Positions 48,491 through 62,218 are shown, counted from the first letter of the stretch. The stretch: DNA of 64,000 nt from Cinclus cinclus (GCF_963662255.1 NC_085049.1:64093158-64157157); one strand, 5' to 3'. Notes: generated by a model not told the origin, from the sequence alone. Numbers and translations: made by a program.

Positions 48491-51400
48491 GGAAAAATCC
48501 TAGAGATAGCATAGCTGAAGTTGCTGTGAAATCTTGCATTCTCGTCCTAGAAGCTGCCAGAAAAAACAAGCCTTTTATGCTTGAGGAGGCTTGAGATGTT
48601 TTTCTGCCAGTTGCAAGTCCTACGCCTCAAAGTAAAAGAGAGCAAGTAAGGTCTGTGAAAAAAGTTTTCCTGACAGACAGCATGAAGGCAGCTCTCCTAT
48701 GCTTTGCCAATCCATAAGTAATAAAGTTCTTTGTTGGCGGAGAGTCAATTTTGAAACTAATAAGGAAAACTAAAGCAGGTGATGCAGTGGCTATCTCTAA
48801 AGGGGAGATTTTTGAGTGAAAAGTGAAGTAGAAACTGGGTTATGTGTCTCTGAATAAACGGCCTCCCATCAGAAAAAGATTAATTTTAAATCACTGTTCT
48901 AGTTCTTACATTAAGGATAGTTTAATTCACCCAGAGCTATTTGGCCTTGAGGATGAATTCCTACAATTAAGTGTTTATGATTGAAAGTGCTGCCATGGAG
49001 AGCAGACAGATGAATATCATTTTAGGAGTACTGTGAATCATTAAATGAGTTGTAGAACCTTTTTCTGGGCATGAGCCACTTCTAAATTTCAGGCTAAGGC
49101 TATAATAGACTTCAGCATAAGGCCTGACGTGTTGCTGTACTTAGGAGTTTGGATAACAGGATAATCAGCGTTTACTAATGTATTTATAAAACATTAAACT
49201 TCTTACAGTTAATTGAAAATATGTTGCCTTTTGTATGTGAATATGCTGCTGAGCTCAATCAAATACATTTTTCAGATTAGTGCATTGAGCGTTAGTGTCA
49301 GGTAATGAGCTTAACCTGCCTCTGACGTGTTGGCTTCTTTTGGCTCAAGATAGGCCTGCTTCAGTACAAAGAGAGGCTGGATGTGGAATGTCATACAAAC
49401 CTGGACAGACGACAAGAAAACGGTGCTAGCTGCCAGCTACCTTCTCTCTGTTTGTCAGGATTAGTGCTTGCTTTTTGTCAGGGTGGCTCAATGCATCGTC
49501 CTGTATCGGACTGGCATTTTGGGAGGACGTAAACTGAAATACTGGCCAGACAGGCTGGCAGGTTTTAGGCTCAGGAGAGGAAACACACGTAGGGCTACTC
49601 TTTCTGCTTAAGGAAAGAGCTTTGGTCCACAGTTTGCCTTTTCTTGGCACAGTCTGTCCATTCCCAGAATTGCTTGTTCCTCCTGCAAGCAGTTTTTCCA
49701 GGTATGTGGAAATTAAAGCTCAAAACAGTAGTAGATATAATTGGACAGGCTGCTTGAAGCAGTATCTCCCCCTGTACTGTACCCAAAACTGTCCTGTGGC
49801 TCTGACAGAGCTCTGCCTGCAGCAGGGAAAATAACCAGTGCATCTCCTCCTTAACAACTTCAGCTTTCAGAAGGGTGTTTTAAAAACAACCCCAGTTTCA
49901 GTGTGGCTCAAAACTGCCATCGATGAGGAGCAGCCTCGTGAGCTGTTTGGTCATGAGGTGGCAATTCTGTCCTGGAGGTGGGGTGAACGGCCTGGGGGGA
50001 GAGTAATAACTCCTTCAGTCATCTGATTTTAATCCCTTACCATATGTTACTTGAAGTCCTTAGATGCCCTCTACCGCCATATACCAGAATTAACAGATGG
50101 CTCTGTGTAACCAAATTCAGATTTGCTTAAGTTTTTTATTATCTCTCTGTCTTTATAAATTAACAGGGGAGGGGAAAATAATACCCTAATTATTACAAAA
50201 TATGTGAAGTGTTTTATAAAGTGTGAGTTTGGGCTGGACATATTTTCTGACTTTCAGTGCCATTGCCCTACATTTCAAAATTTAACACTAATTTTGGTAG
50301 TCTCTTTAGAGCACATTTCTCTGATAAATTATCCCTCTGTGAATACATGTGATCTAGAAAAATGCCTGAGGCACAGCAGAATTTTTCCCCAGCATTTCAT
50401 GCCACATGATGCTAGACAGAAGGAAGCTGCAAAACCTGCTGCTGTAGATCAGCCTTTGTTCTGGTGAGGAAGGAAAGGATGCACTTAGCCATCGGATGTA
50501 TCCTTTGTGTCAGACAGAACAGCAGCTAAAAGTGTACCTAAAATGGAACAAGAATTAAATGTCTGTCCTACCTTTGCCTGTGTTATGACAGTTTTTGTGT
50601 GCTGGCAGGCACAAAGCAATCCTAAGCCCTAAACAGAACTAATCTTGGAGGAAGTCATTCCCCAAGCTCTTAAGAATCAAGTGGCTCTGTGGTGCTTGAG
50701 CTTTAGCTGTATTGGTTATGTCAACTCCTTCCTTTTCCTTCCATAAGGAAAAGCCAGCAAAACCATCCCACCTTTAATTCCCTGTCCCAGAATCCTGATC
50801 TGAGTGGGTTTTATTTTGTGTACATTTTTGAACATGCCTTAGCTTTCCTGAGGAGAGTGTTATTTCTTTCTACTCTGGGTGTTTGCTGGTGATGTTACAA
50901 ATAGAAGCAGGAGGGAGCATGAGCTTTGCAGTGGAGTTTGTGACAGCAGGGACTTGCTCCAGGTAAACAGAGGACATGCAGGAGGGCCTCTGCCAGGCCA
51001 GTAAAAAGCTTGAGTTTACAAAGGGTGCAACTTTCACACTGTGCTTTCTTTTCCCTCCAGCACAGTCCTCTACTTTCAGGCACACTAGTCTAGAATATGC
51101 TGCTTACGTTTTTCAGGCGTTTTTATAATTTTTCCAGAACATAATCTCAAGCTAACCTAAGACCATAGCAAAATCTTATTGTGAATGGGGGCTTTGTTCT
51201 GGGGAACTATTTTTGAAAATGCCAGGTTATCAGTTAGCCATTGCACAAAAGGTTGAAACATGAATTTGTTCACATGCCTTTGTTTCAGCATATCAATTCG
51301 ACCTCTCCTTCAACCTTCAACCCCTCCCCCAAATTTCTCCAAGAAATACATGGAGTTCTTCAAGTCCTCCTGGCAGGTGGGCTGTATAATGTTATGGTGG

Positions 51401-54400
51401 TAAACCTAGAAAGCTTTACCAATTTATTCTATGAACCAACAATGTGGTTCATTTCATGTATTTTTATTAGATCCAAATTTTCCCAATTTCTTTAAGGGGA
51501 TTTCAATCTTTCAGTGGCTTTTTTTCTTCCCCTGTCCATCAGGGAGTGAAATCATGTGTCCACAGAATGTAAATAACAGCTGTTTCAAGTCAATTTGCAC
51601 TTATATGCTTAGCACTTAAAAACAGCTTATTTCTAGAGGCTTTCACAATCTAGTCAAAATTTCTTCTTAGCGAGAAGGTTAGGGTTAGGTCCCTGTGGTC
51701 AGGCTGATCAAAAAGACACAGCAACAACAACTAAATTCTTCAAATGACTGATCAGTTATGCTTCTGAGCTACACTTCAGTCAATTGCTGAAGTGTATCTT
51801 TTAATCTCCTTTGGGATTTTAAGATTGGTTCCTTGGGCTGCTCTAACTGTTCTAAGGGGTCAAAATATGCCAGGTAAGGAGACCAATGGTTAAAAAAATC
51901 TGTGCTGAACTGGTAGTGTATTTCTAGCAAAATTAATTTATCACACAAGTACAGCTGAACAGGAATAAGAAAAAACAAAAAAAAACCTGGCAAGGTATTT
52001 AAAGGGAACAGCTTATTTGCCAGTGCCACAGTGTTGTTTGAATAAACAAACACCTTATACCCTGAGAATTACTGTAAAACAGCTCCTTGGTTTTTATGGT
52101 TTTTGGTTTTTACTATTTTCTTTTGTTGACATTTCTGCTATTTTATTTTGTCGACATTTCATGAACCCTAAAGCGGATACACATTTTTATTTATTAATGC
52201 CTAAATGAAGATCTTAAAGAATTAGGTCCAATTACTGCGGGGTTTTATCCTCCAGAAAACTTTGGAAGCCTTTCACCTCATTATTTTGCCAAGTGTCTCA
52301 ACTTGAACCTTTTCTTCGGATTTCTTTGATCCTCTGAGGACTGAAAATTACAGAACAATGACATTTAGTGACCTTTGGTATGGTTCATTAACTCCAGCAT
52401 TGACTGTGTAAGATGCTTGCTCCTAAATCCAGATTTTGTTTGGTCTTACAGAAATGCACTTTCTTCTCTGCATATTTGTTTATTCAGAAGAAAAATCCTT
52501 TTATTTTTACAGGAGTCTCAACTGGGGCATCTCTGAACTGGAGACTCGGGACTGGTGACTGAAATTATTTAGAAAAGACTAATTAGGCGTGTGAGTAATC
52601 TGAGGTAATCTGAGATCAGGTAATCTCTAAAAATGCTGTGGGTTCACACTACCTGATTTCAGAGGCCAAGCTTGTATTTCTAAATTTTAAAAAAAGTCTC
52701 TTCTGATGTCAAGAAGGACTTACACTGGGAATGTAAAAGGAATATATATGGCTTATATTCCCACTAGCTGGGCTAGTTCTCTCTAGTGCAGACTCCCATA
52801 TTCATATCCCACAGTCCTACTTGGACCTTTTCAGTGCCCCTCCAGACCCAACATGCAATTCTGATTTTTCTGTGTTATCTTTCAGTTTGAAGTTTGTGAA
52901 GTGCTGTGAAACTGTCCTGTGGCCAGTGAGAAGGGTGCTTTCCTAGCATCAGAGCGAGGGTACGTGTTGTACATTGTGGGATGCAGTAGGGACTGAGGGC
53001 ACAGCCAGCTTGGGTGGTTTGGAAGAGCACATCTGGTGAAGTCAAGCAAGATGTGACCTTGGGAGTGGTGCTTGGTGCTGTTCCTGCAGCAGTGGGAAGC
53101 CATTGCTCTCAGGAGGATTTGTGGAACAGGGGGAGGCAATGAGGAGGTGTGGGAGCAGCAGTGGGGACCTGAGCTTGCTCCCAGCCTGCCACGGTAACAT
53201 CGTGCCTGGAGGGATCCTGAACATCTCCCTGCTGCTGGTGCCACCTCGGGTGTGGTAAAGCCCAGGGTCCTGGTTTCACCTGCCAGAGTTACACAGGTGT
53301 TTTCACTGCAGAATAAATGCAGCACTGTTAAAGAAATGCCAGGCTTTTCCTGCGTTATTTCCACAAAGTCATGAGTTAAAATCATGGTCGTATTGAAACT
53401 AAAAGCTCGCCCAATTCTGTTAATTCAAGTTTTTGTCCCTGGGCTGGACAAGGCACTGTGAAGGTACTAACCACTGCTGCTCTTCTCACAGGCCACTGTG
53501 TCACCTTTCAGCCTTACCAGTGGCCTCTTCTGGGTTCACTTCAAATCTTTCTCCAACAAATACGGCCATATAAAGTCAGTGAATTGTAACCCCATGCAGC
53601 CAACACACAGCATGTTTCTTTCGTGAATTTTATTTGCTCTGTGCTTCTACTCTGAATAGCAAATCCTTTTTTCTGAATCTGGTTCTAAATATTGTGGAGT
53701 TTGCTGCCACTCTGTCACTCCAGGATTTTAACTGTAGGAAAAACGGCACAGGGGAAAGGGAATTCTGTAAACATCTGTTCTTGGAAAATAACAAATGAAC
53801 CCATACTAAAACCAGTCAGTATTAAAAATTACAAAATAAATTTTAAAAAGGAGATGCAGCCTTATGTTACTTATACCAGCCAAACAAATGGTAACAAACT
53901 AAGGGTAAAGGGAATATTTTTCCTAGCATTTGTTTATTATTCAATAGAAATCATCAGTTTGTCTTAAGTAAAGCAAAGGTGATTCCTGCAGCACAGCTCT
54001 GATGCAGTGTAACTCCTACAGACACTGACTTCAGAAAAACAGTACTTAGCGTATTATTTGTTTAAACAAATCAAACCCGTTTGAATGAGAAACTAGCAGT
54101 ATTTAAGACAAGAAACTTCAGCAGTGTTTAAAAAACTTGGTACTAATGATTAGGAGTGTTTAAAAAGCGCTCATCTTTGCATGAAGCTATTAAGCTCTGT
54201 TTTGTTACCATTAATAAGTAGGAAATACATGTTTGCACAGGCGGGTCATGCTTCAATAGTTTAATCTTTTACTTAGGTTAATTTTTATTCAACATGGTAA
54301 TGACTTAGTGCAGTAACTTTTCACTGTTCATTTAAATTTTCTCCGTAACTTTCATGGTCAACATTTTATTAGTTTTAGTAGAAGAGATGCTAAAAAACAG

Positions 54401-56384
54401 TTTTTGTAGATTTTTTTAAATCCTCTCACACTTTGCTGGTAGGGAGGTCCTTTTGCTGAGGAATTAAACTTTGGTAGCAGTCAAAACTGGTCTTATTTAA
54501 AAAGGTAAACTGCCTCTGACCTGACACTGTTTTTCATCTTGACAAGCAGTAAACCTGAATATAAGCACCATTTTTTCTGTACTTATGTTTCATAAAGACC
54601 AGTTGGCAAAGCTTCCTAGTTCTGTTGGCTGTGCCAACATCTTGTGTTGTCTCTACACAATGAAAAACTTTGATTATCACTTCTCACCTATATCATGATG
54701 CTTAATAAAGTGACATGCCAGGCCATAAACTTCTTCTCCAGAAGCCATGAGATGCAAAATTGCTGACCAAACATGCTGTTTAGTTCATACAGCTTCCACA
54801 TACTTCCCACTGTCTCATCTGCAGTGTTCCAACAGCTGTAGTTATACACAGTGGGACAAACATTCTGTAGCAATTGTATTTAAAGTTTCAGATAAATACA
54901 TGCAAATTGCCCAGTAAACCATAATTAATCATGTTTGTTTTTGTAGAAGTACCTAAAGATAACAGTTGAAATCACAGGCATATTTTATAAGAGGTGCCAG
55001 AAAAAAATATAAATCACTCCCTTATTTCTCCAAACAGCTTGTTATTTTCAGCATTAGAGGGTTGATTACAAATTAAATGTGTGTGAATTATTCTGCATAG
55101 AAAACCAAGAACTCCTATATACATACAACATGCTATTGCAGGCTAGCAGAAACACCAAAAATGGTTTTATCTTAAAGAGTATTTTGCACAGATGCGCTCC
55201 TAAATTTAAAAAAAATTTAAAAATCAGTACAGGTATCTGAATCTCATCTTCACCCTCCCTTCACAGAAAAGGAAAATGCATCTCCAGAGGACAGCTGGCT
55301 GACATATTCTAGACACTAAGACGTTAAAATAAGATCAATTGCCTTGTGCATGTACTTTTTCTGTGCTGACCATAAGGGGAGCCTGTGAAGATTAACTCAG
55401 ATTTAGATGTCTAATTTGGATCTGTCTCAATCTTGGAGATAACCCCAACTTTTATGTATTGTAGGTACACAATTTCTTCCTTTATACCAGTGACTAGTGT
55501 GTTTGCTCTGGGTTAATTTTGTTATATTGGAGCATTAAAAGAAAATATGCATCATCTATTACAGATGAGAAATGCAGCCTACATTTATTTGATCTCTCAA
55601 TTTCATAACTTTGCATTGGCTTCGAGGACAGAACGAGCATGTGAGAAATTACAGCAGAGAAGCTGCTAAAATTCATGAAGACTGGAGTAACTGAGAAATG
55701 CAGTGCTAACTTTAACAAGCAGTTGGTACCATGACTTGTAATGACCTACCACAACGATTTATTGTGGTATAGGAGAATTTGGACATGACAGATGAAGTTC
55801 AGAGCTATTACAACAGCAGCAAGAGAGAAGTTTCCTATAGAACTTAATAGCTGGAGGGGTGGGGAGGGAGGGAAGGATGGGTGGGCAGATGGGCAAGTGG
55901 GTACCTGCTGCCTCCAGTGTAATCATGGGGGAGTGAAACTATGTCATGACACTTGACACTTGGGTCCCATTACTGCCCCACTGTCCACTCATTTTTTTTC
56001 CCAGACTGGGGTGGTGGAGCTTTTTTTTAAGTCTCTTGGGACACCCTACAAAAGTTAAAGCAATCAGGTAAAAAAACCTTTGAGCCTTTAAATCCAAGGC
56101 CTTTGGGGGGTGCTAGGGAGCTCCTTTTCCCGCAGTACATCCCTGGATGTCACCAGTGGAGCAGCCCAGGGCCGCCTCTCAGGTGAGAGCTGCCCGCAGA
56201 GCCCGGCTCCCGGTGCCGGTCCGGCTCTGTGCGGTGCTGCCTCCCGGTGGTGCCACGCACAGCCTGCACAGCAAGGGAAAAACCCGCCTCAAAAGCATCC
56301 CTTTTGTTTTAACCTGGGGCTCGTCAGAGGAGGGCAAAGAATTCTTTTCATTAAGGCGCCGAGATTAATTGAGCTGTGATTGAA

Positions 56385-56567
56385 ATGGTCCGAATTCCTG
56401 TTGGGGAGCACTGGAACAGGCTGCCCAAGGAGGTTGTGCAGTTTTCTCCTCTGCAGACATTCCAAATGCACCTGGTCACCTGCTGCAGGTGACCCTGCCT
56501 TCACAGAAGTGTTGGATAATATGATCTCCAGAAGTCCCTTCCAAACCTAACAATTCTGTGATTCTGG
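56385..56567 (+). mobile_element. CR1 LINE, 5'-truncated 3' end
   Basis: The sequence carries the hallmarks of a bird CR1 3' UTR in order: GGAACAGGCTGCCCAAGGAGG, a region like TCTGCAGACATTCCAAATGC, then GATCTCCAGAAGTCCCTTCC, and the terminal octamer-like AATTCTGTGATTCTG. The 5' edge is uncertain because CR1 copies are commonly truncated. Confidence 0.9.
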
Positions 56568-57723
56568 GAATTAAAGGTCAGATTTTTAATACACGATGGA
56601 AACAAGAGTTCTCTAATGGCATGCAGGGCAAGCAAGGCTGAGGAGACTGGTAGTGAGACATTTAAAAACCAGAAATCCCTCAGCTAAGATGTGCCCAACT
56701 GTCTACTATACACTGCGACCAGCCTAAAACCCTCTGGAACACCCAATAGCTCCTAGATACAAAGCAAATGGCCAAGTGCCCAAACTTGGATACAAAGTGC
56801 CAGAACAGACTTAATATTGTGAATTTTATGCAACTTAAGTTTTCAGAAAGAGAACAAGGACAAGAAGCAAAGAACAAGAGCAACAGAAAACAGAAATCCC
56901 AAACTAACTTTCAAATCTTTTTTGTTTTGTTGTGTTTTTTTGGGGTTTTTTTTGTTGTTTGCATAGAAGCAGAACAATAATCAAGTGGATGAATTCTGAA
57001 TTCTAAGTTTTCGAGTGAAGAGAAACAATGACTGTTGTTTGAGACCTAGAAAACCAAGAGAGCTTCAGATTGTGAAAGCACTATTTTAATTGTGTCATAC
57101 CTCGGGTAACCCAGGAAAAATATTTAGTAAAAGAAAACACAGTAACATTGAAGGCAGCAGCACAGTGCAGGGAAAGATCACTGTTACAAATTAATAACAA
57201 AAGGGTACAGGTAGTGAACATGTATTTTAGACAGTTTCCAGCCAATGGGCAGAAGAGGAAGTACTTCAAAGATAGCAGCCAAGCACATAATAGATTTTTA
57301 GCTCTCAAAATGCCTGAAAAACATCGAGAAGTGTTTGGGAAACATTATGAAATCCAGTATTTCTACAGTGAATAGTGGATGTTTGATCACAAACAGGGCT
57401 TAACAGGCAAGAACAGACAAGTGTCATAAAAGAAGGTTTCTCTGTAAAGCAAAATTTCTTAGCAGCATTAGGCATCAGTAAGCAAAAACATGGGGAAAAG
57501 AACAGGGGAAAATAATTGGAAGTTTAAATTAGTCCAAGGATATCTCTTCTTACACTGAAGTCAAATGGTAACAAAGTATGTCCTAACCTTCCAAAAATAA
57601 AGGGAACTCAGTTTTATGCATCTGAGCATAACAAAACACTGCACAAGATGTAAGCTCACTTACACACCAGAGTCCTTACCAGGCACCACAAATTGATGAA
57701 AATACCAAAATGTGTTGTACTAC

Positions 57724-57793
57724 AAATTACTACAATTTTAATCTGTAGTAATTTCTGCCTGGACTATTTTAAAAGTTATAGTCCAGGCAGAAA
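57724..57793. repeat. Two adjoining perfect inverted repeats (double hairpin)
   Basis: The left pair is AAATTACTACA (57,724-57,734) with TGTAGTAATTT (57,744-57,754), a perfect 11-bp stem. The right pair is TTTCTGCCTGGACTAT (57,752-57,767) with ATAGTCCAGGCAGAAA (57,778-57,793), a perfect 16-bp stem with a 10-base loop. The stems share three bases. There is no adjoining gene; the nearest is MRPL42, about 1.6 kb away. Confidence 0.95.
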
Positions 57794-59392
57794 AAGCCAC
57801 AATTATGTTCATGCAATTGAACTTAAGAGAGTTGAGCAGCCATCGTTCCCAGAGACCCCACAGACATTACTTCACAACAGCAGACTTACTATGACACACC
57901 ATAACAGGGAGCCAAAATCACTTGGCTGATGGTAGCTTGAGCAGATTCTGGTATCTTATAAGCACAATAGAGTGAAGGAGCAGAACGATTTCATGCTCTG
58001 CTGTGATAAACCATTATCACCTACCCAGCATTTGGACGGAAATATGCACTGGCACTAGTTTTCTGTAAAAATTTCCACAACTATTTAAAGGCAGTCTTTT
58101 TACGCACATTCAATGTTGCTTTTTTCACAAATAAAGGATGTTCAAGGGAAAAAAGGTTATTCAGTAGTATCTTTAGAAACCAGCAGTTTCTCTCAACTTC
58201 TCAACTGAGGAGATGAGCGGTGCTCAACTTCTAGCAAAATCTGTAGAAAACGCACACTGGCAAAATGACACTAGACTAACAGAAAAAACAAAGCCCTTCC
58301 TAGGTTATCCAAATTGCTTTGGAAGGGAAATGCAATAAAAATATATGATGTATATGAGATCATTATTTTCTGATTATTTAGAAGGATATCCTAAGAAGGC
58401 TTTATGAAGTCACTGGGATCTCCGCATTGGCACAATGTTCCAAGCTAGCCATTTCCATCAGAGGGCTGATGCCTAAAACTAGACTGGAACAAAAGTTTTT
58501 TTTCCTTTTCCTGAAGAAAAAAAATGCTACATGACATAGACTATTACAAGAGGAAGAACATTTAAGCATTACAAAATGCTAAAGCAATGAAGTTGTTTTA
58601 ATTCAAAGCAGTTTATGTAATAAAGGGTCAATCCTTCCTCCTTGGTACACTACAAAGAGCAGAGATTACCTTGCTGATGTAAACAACTTCTACTGTGATA
58701 CAGCTATTCCAGTTTATGTATGAACACAGCATTCTCACTGAGTGGCAGTTGGGGTGGGATTAAACAAACAAACAAAAAAAAACCCATGAACCATGAATGC
58801 ACACAGTAATTCTCAGATATTTGAGAATGCTGGACGATTTAGAAGGTCAAGTTACTGTGTCTTGGATGCTAAATATTAACCAAGTTGGCCAGTTTTCCAT
58901 ACACAACGATAGGCTTAAATACAATCAATCACTTGGCTGGATGAAGATTTATCCATGGAACCAGGTATCTTCCAAATGTAACAGAAGAAGGTAAGCTATT
59001 TAATTGTTTTCACAAATACCTCATATTTTTTTATAAATACTACTGCAGTATTCAAGCTCACTTGCTGTTACTAGATTCCTAAAAGAAAAAACAATACTAT
59101 CCTACTCAAAACCACCAAACCCTAACACATCCATTTCTAGACTTCCCATTTTGACACAAGACCTGTATGGATTCACTTGACCAATGATGAGTCTCTGACC
59201 TCCTGAATTTACTCAGAGCACTCCATCCCTTTTACATCCTGTTCTAAGATTAGTCCATTTGCTGACCAGGAATGCACAACTGATTCACTGACTCCGTTTT
59301 GTCAGTGCTGTTTCATTGTTTTTAGTGTAAAATAACAGTCAAATCAAGCTAAGTGTGTTCCATTACAGCCAAACATGTCACTTTCTGTAACT

Positions 59393-59398
59393 TTTATT
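59393..59398 (-). terminator. MRPL42: MRPL42 poly(A) signal AATAAA
   Basis: The minus strand shows AATAAA 48 bases after the MRPL42 stop codon, giving a very short 3' UTR with cleavage expected near 59,370-59,380. It is the first canonical signal downstream of the stop. Confidence 0.7.
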
Positions 59399-59445
59399 TC
59401 CAATCAAAATTAACAGCAAAGTCCTGATGAACAAGGTTATCTTCA

Positions 59446-59491
59446 TTATCGGTCTTTAGGAGGATTAGGATTCTTGCGTCTTCTATGATAC
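59446..59491 (-). CDS. MRPL42: MRPL42, last coding exon
   Basis: The exon follows a long pyrimidine tract ending TTTAG. It contributes one base to a split Gln codon, then reads YHRRRKNPNPPKDR and stops with TAA at 59,448-59,446. This is the conserved basic C-terminus of mitochondrial ribosomal protein mL42 (human ends RKNLNPPKDR). Phase matches the donor at 60,757. Confidence 0.95.
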
Positions 59492-60756
59492 CTAAAAAAA
59501 AAAAAAATAAAAATAATAAAAATAAAATAAGGGTTGCAGTGAGTCCAGCTGTGGACAGGCTTTATTTTCATGGTATTTCTGCCCCCAGTGAGTGAGCTGA
59601 GGTTACACAAGGAAGTGAAAAACAAGATACACGAGCACAATCCATCACCACTCATTAGATGTCATCTCTGTTGTTTGTGGAGTTACATAATGCTACTCAT
59701 TTCTATTGCTACATCTGCTACAAGCATGCAATAATCCAATCAGTTCTACAGCTGAATAGGCACAAAGGCTGCTGTTTATTCTTAATCCTTGGTGTGAAGT
59801 TAATTTTATTACATGGTCAGCCTTGCCTTTGGCTAAAACGATTGCTATAGAACAAAGATGTTCAAAGGAGCTAGCTGTGCCAGACTGTATGTTAAATACT
59901 GTAATATTTTGCAGAAAAACTGAAAAATTCTTCAGAACAAAAAATTATCCATACTTTCCTCTTAATTATGCATGCTAAACAAGGCAGATCCTGTCTGATC
60001 TTCATCAAAGTGACAGCTACCCTTTGGTCATAAAAGTCCTGCTGTTTCATTCCTTCTATCTACTCCCAAAACACATTCATTAAAAAGTTTTCTGTGGACA
60101 ACCACAACAAAATCTGCCTGTATTATGTCTCCATAGCTATAAAATTAGTAGCTATCAAAAGATGGCATAACATGGAGTAGAAGGGAGTAACACACCAGAA
60201 TGCTGCTTGTTTACATTAGTATACCTGAATGTCCAGAGTTCCTGTTAAAGCTCAGTCATGTATATGTGCATCTCCTCCTCAACTTCTGAACACAAGGCAC
60301 ACTAGAGAGAACTTTTCACCATTCCAAAAACCTCTACTACTCTTAAGTCTGAGTATCATCCCATTGAGGATGCTAAGGAATAGGCAAATGCATACATATT
60401 TCCAAGCTGTATTTGGTTATGTCCATTGAGGGCATTTTATACACTAGATTCTGTTATGGGACTTCAGTAAATGACTCAAAGCAGTAGCTAACTGGATGCA
60501 TAAGAAATTTCTACACTGTCTCATATTTTACAAAAAAAAGTGGTAAAGTCTATCAAACGAGCAATGCTAAAAAAGCCCCTCATTAAATACAGTCTTCCAT
60601 CTACCCAACACTGCATTGAAAATTATATGTAGTAGCCAAATACTAGAGGTATCTCATGTGACATGACTCATCCTAGATTGAATCTGGTCATTAAATTATT
60701 CCTGTATCTTCCTTTACTTCCAAAAGAAACAAACAAATCAAAAGGCAAATACTTAC

Positions 60757-60920
60757 TGTCCCACAGGATACCAGCGATGTTTTGTTGTGTAAAACATTTT
60801 GCTGAGCTCTTCAATTGTAGGACCTCTACTGTTCTTTAGCTCTTTTTCATTCAATCTGGATTTTAAAACTTGATCAAGGTTTTCTTCTTTATTGTTCACT
60901 GGATCTGGTCGTGGTATGGG
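60757..60920 (-). CDS. MRPL42: MRPL42, internal exon
   Basis: A 164-base exon bounded by acceptor TTTTGCTAG and donor GGGACA|GTAAGT. It reads [17 protein letters not shown], then KSRLNEKEL, then [18 protein letters not shown] and YPVG, closely matching human MRPL42 ([17 protein letters not shown]). This is the core of the mL42 protein that packs onto the mitochondrial large ribosomal subunit. It enters in phase 0 and leaves in phase 2 (CA, completed as CAG in the next exon). Confidence 0.97.
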
Positions 60921-60959
60921 CTAGCAAAACAGTAATGTATATATATGACCCGTTTTTTC

Positions 60960-61004
60960 CTTGGCTTTTTTTTAACTGACAATTGGCTTGTCAAAAAAGC
61001 CAAG
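60960..61004 (-). repeat. Inverted repeat in MRPL42 intron near the acceptor
   Basis: CTTGGCTTTTTT (60,960-60,971) pairs perfectly with AAAAAAGCCAAG (60,993-61,004). An inner TGACA/TGTCA pair adds five more base pairs around the loop ATTGGCT, leaving a one-sided bulge. In the pre-mRNA the hairpin would sit 39-84 bases upstream of the splice acceptor. Confidence 0.8.
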
Positions 61005-62218
61005 CTACATAAGAGTAATCTGTAATGCTATCTTAACAGTTGAAATCAAAAAAACACAGAAAAATACCTGCAATTGCACTGGCTGTTTACTGTCCCCACC
61101 TTCCCACCCTGAATGAAACTAGACCACTGTGGAGCACATGTCTAGACACATCTATTTACCCTAGGTGCTACAGCTGATGACCCTACCCCTAAAACCAGCA
61201 TTCTTGTAGACATTGTTGCAGATCTCAATCTTAAAATTCACTAGCTGAATCATCAGCTTCAGTTGTGTTTTACTAACACAAAAGTATCCACACTATTCCC
61301 AGTCAGAATTTTAGTCATAGCAATCATCAACATTGCTAAAAATCTTTCCAAGGACATGTACCTTTGAGAAGAATGTAACTTCCTATTTTTTTATGCAACA
61401 GGTAAGACCAAGTTTTTTGTTTTCAAATGGAAATATAACTACTACCACTATTACAAGTATTTTTTTCTTGTTTTAGCCTTTTACACCTGCTTTTCTTGAG
61501 GTACGTGCAACTGACAGATTTAAAAATACTGCTAGGTAATTTGCAGGCAAAAAGTGCTAAAATGGTTTAGGTTTCAATGGAGAATTTTCACACTGGCTAC
61601 TTCAGCAATACAGCTGCCAGCTGCAGTATTTACTAGCACATGAGAACTGGAAATGTAAACAAAAAATGTACACTAGAAAAATTTATCTAGGTGTTAAACC
61701 ACAACACTAGATTTACTTTCGTCAATGTAAAGAACACACTGAAAGTACTACTGATAGATAAAAATCAATATTTAAAGTTCTTTGTGGCTTTTATGAACTC
61801 AGTGCTGAATTGAATTTAAAGTTCAAGTTGAAAATAGTAGCAGCAGTATTTCTTTGTATTCTCTTGCCCAGTAGGACATGTGAGTCATAAACTGCATTCC
61901 AATCATCCTCTCTGAGTAGCACCCACATAGACAAGACACTATTTTCTCTGTAGTGCACAAGTGTTTTAGTGCCTCATTTAAGTCTCCTAGAGCTACTGTA
62001 TGCTGTGATATCTGAGTTTTTCTCACTCTGCAACCTTCCTTCAATTCAACTAAGAGTAAATTCCTCCTTATGGAAGCAGCTATATTCATCAGTCATTTAC
62101 TTCACAGATGTGCTGATCACATACTAAAAAGTGAAAAGATGCTCTAAAGTGTCCAACCCATGAACAACTAAATGCCTTTACGAGAGTAAGAAATATAAAT
62201 GTACACACTTGTACATAC

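Larger units (their letters stand above)
43800..59370. other. Intergenic, SOCS2 promoter to MRPL42 3' end
   Basis: About 15.6 kb with no recognised protein gene. In human an antisense transcript (SOCS2-AS1) leaves the SOCS2 promoter in this direction, so a plus-strand non-coding RNA starting near 43.4-43.8 kb is possible; the sequence alone does not show its exons. The region holds microsatellites, a GC-rich patch at 56.1-56.3 kb, a CR1 tail, and a double hairpin near 57.75 kb. Confidence 0.6.

Noticed and set aside
52882..53385. 167-codon minus-strand frame in intergenic DNA
   Set aside because: It is in a locally GC-richer patch, has no family similarity I recognise, and no promoter or splice context. 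It could be an unrecognised repeat.
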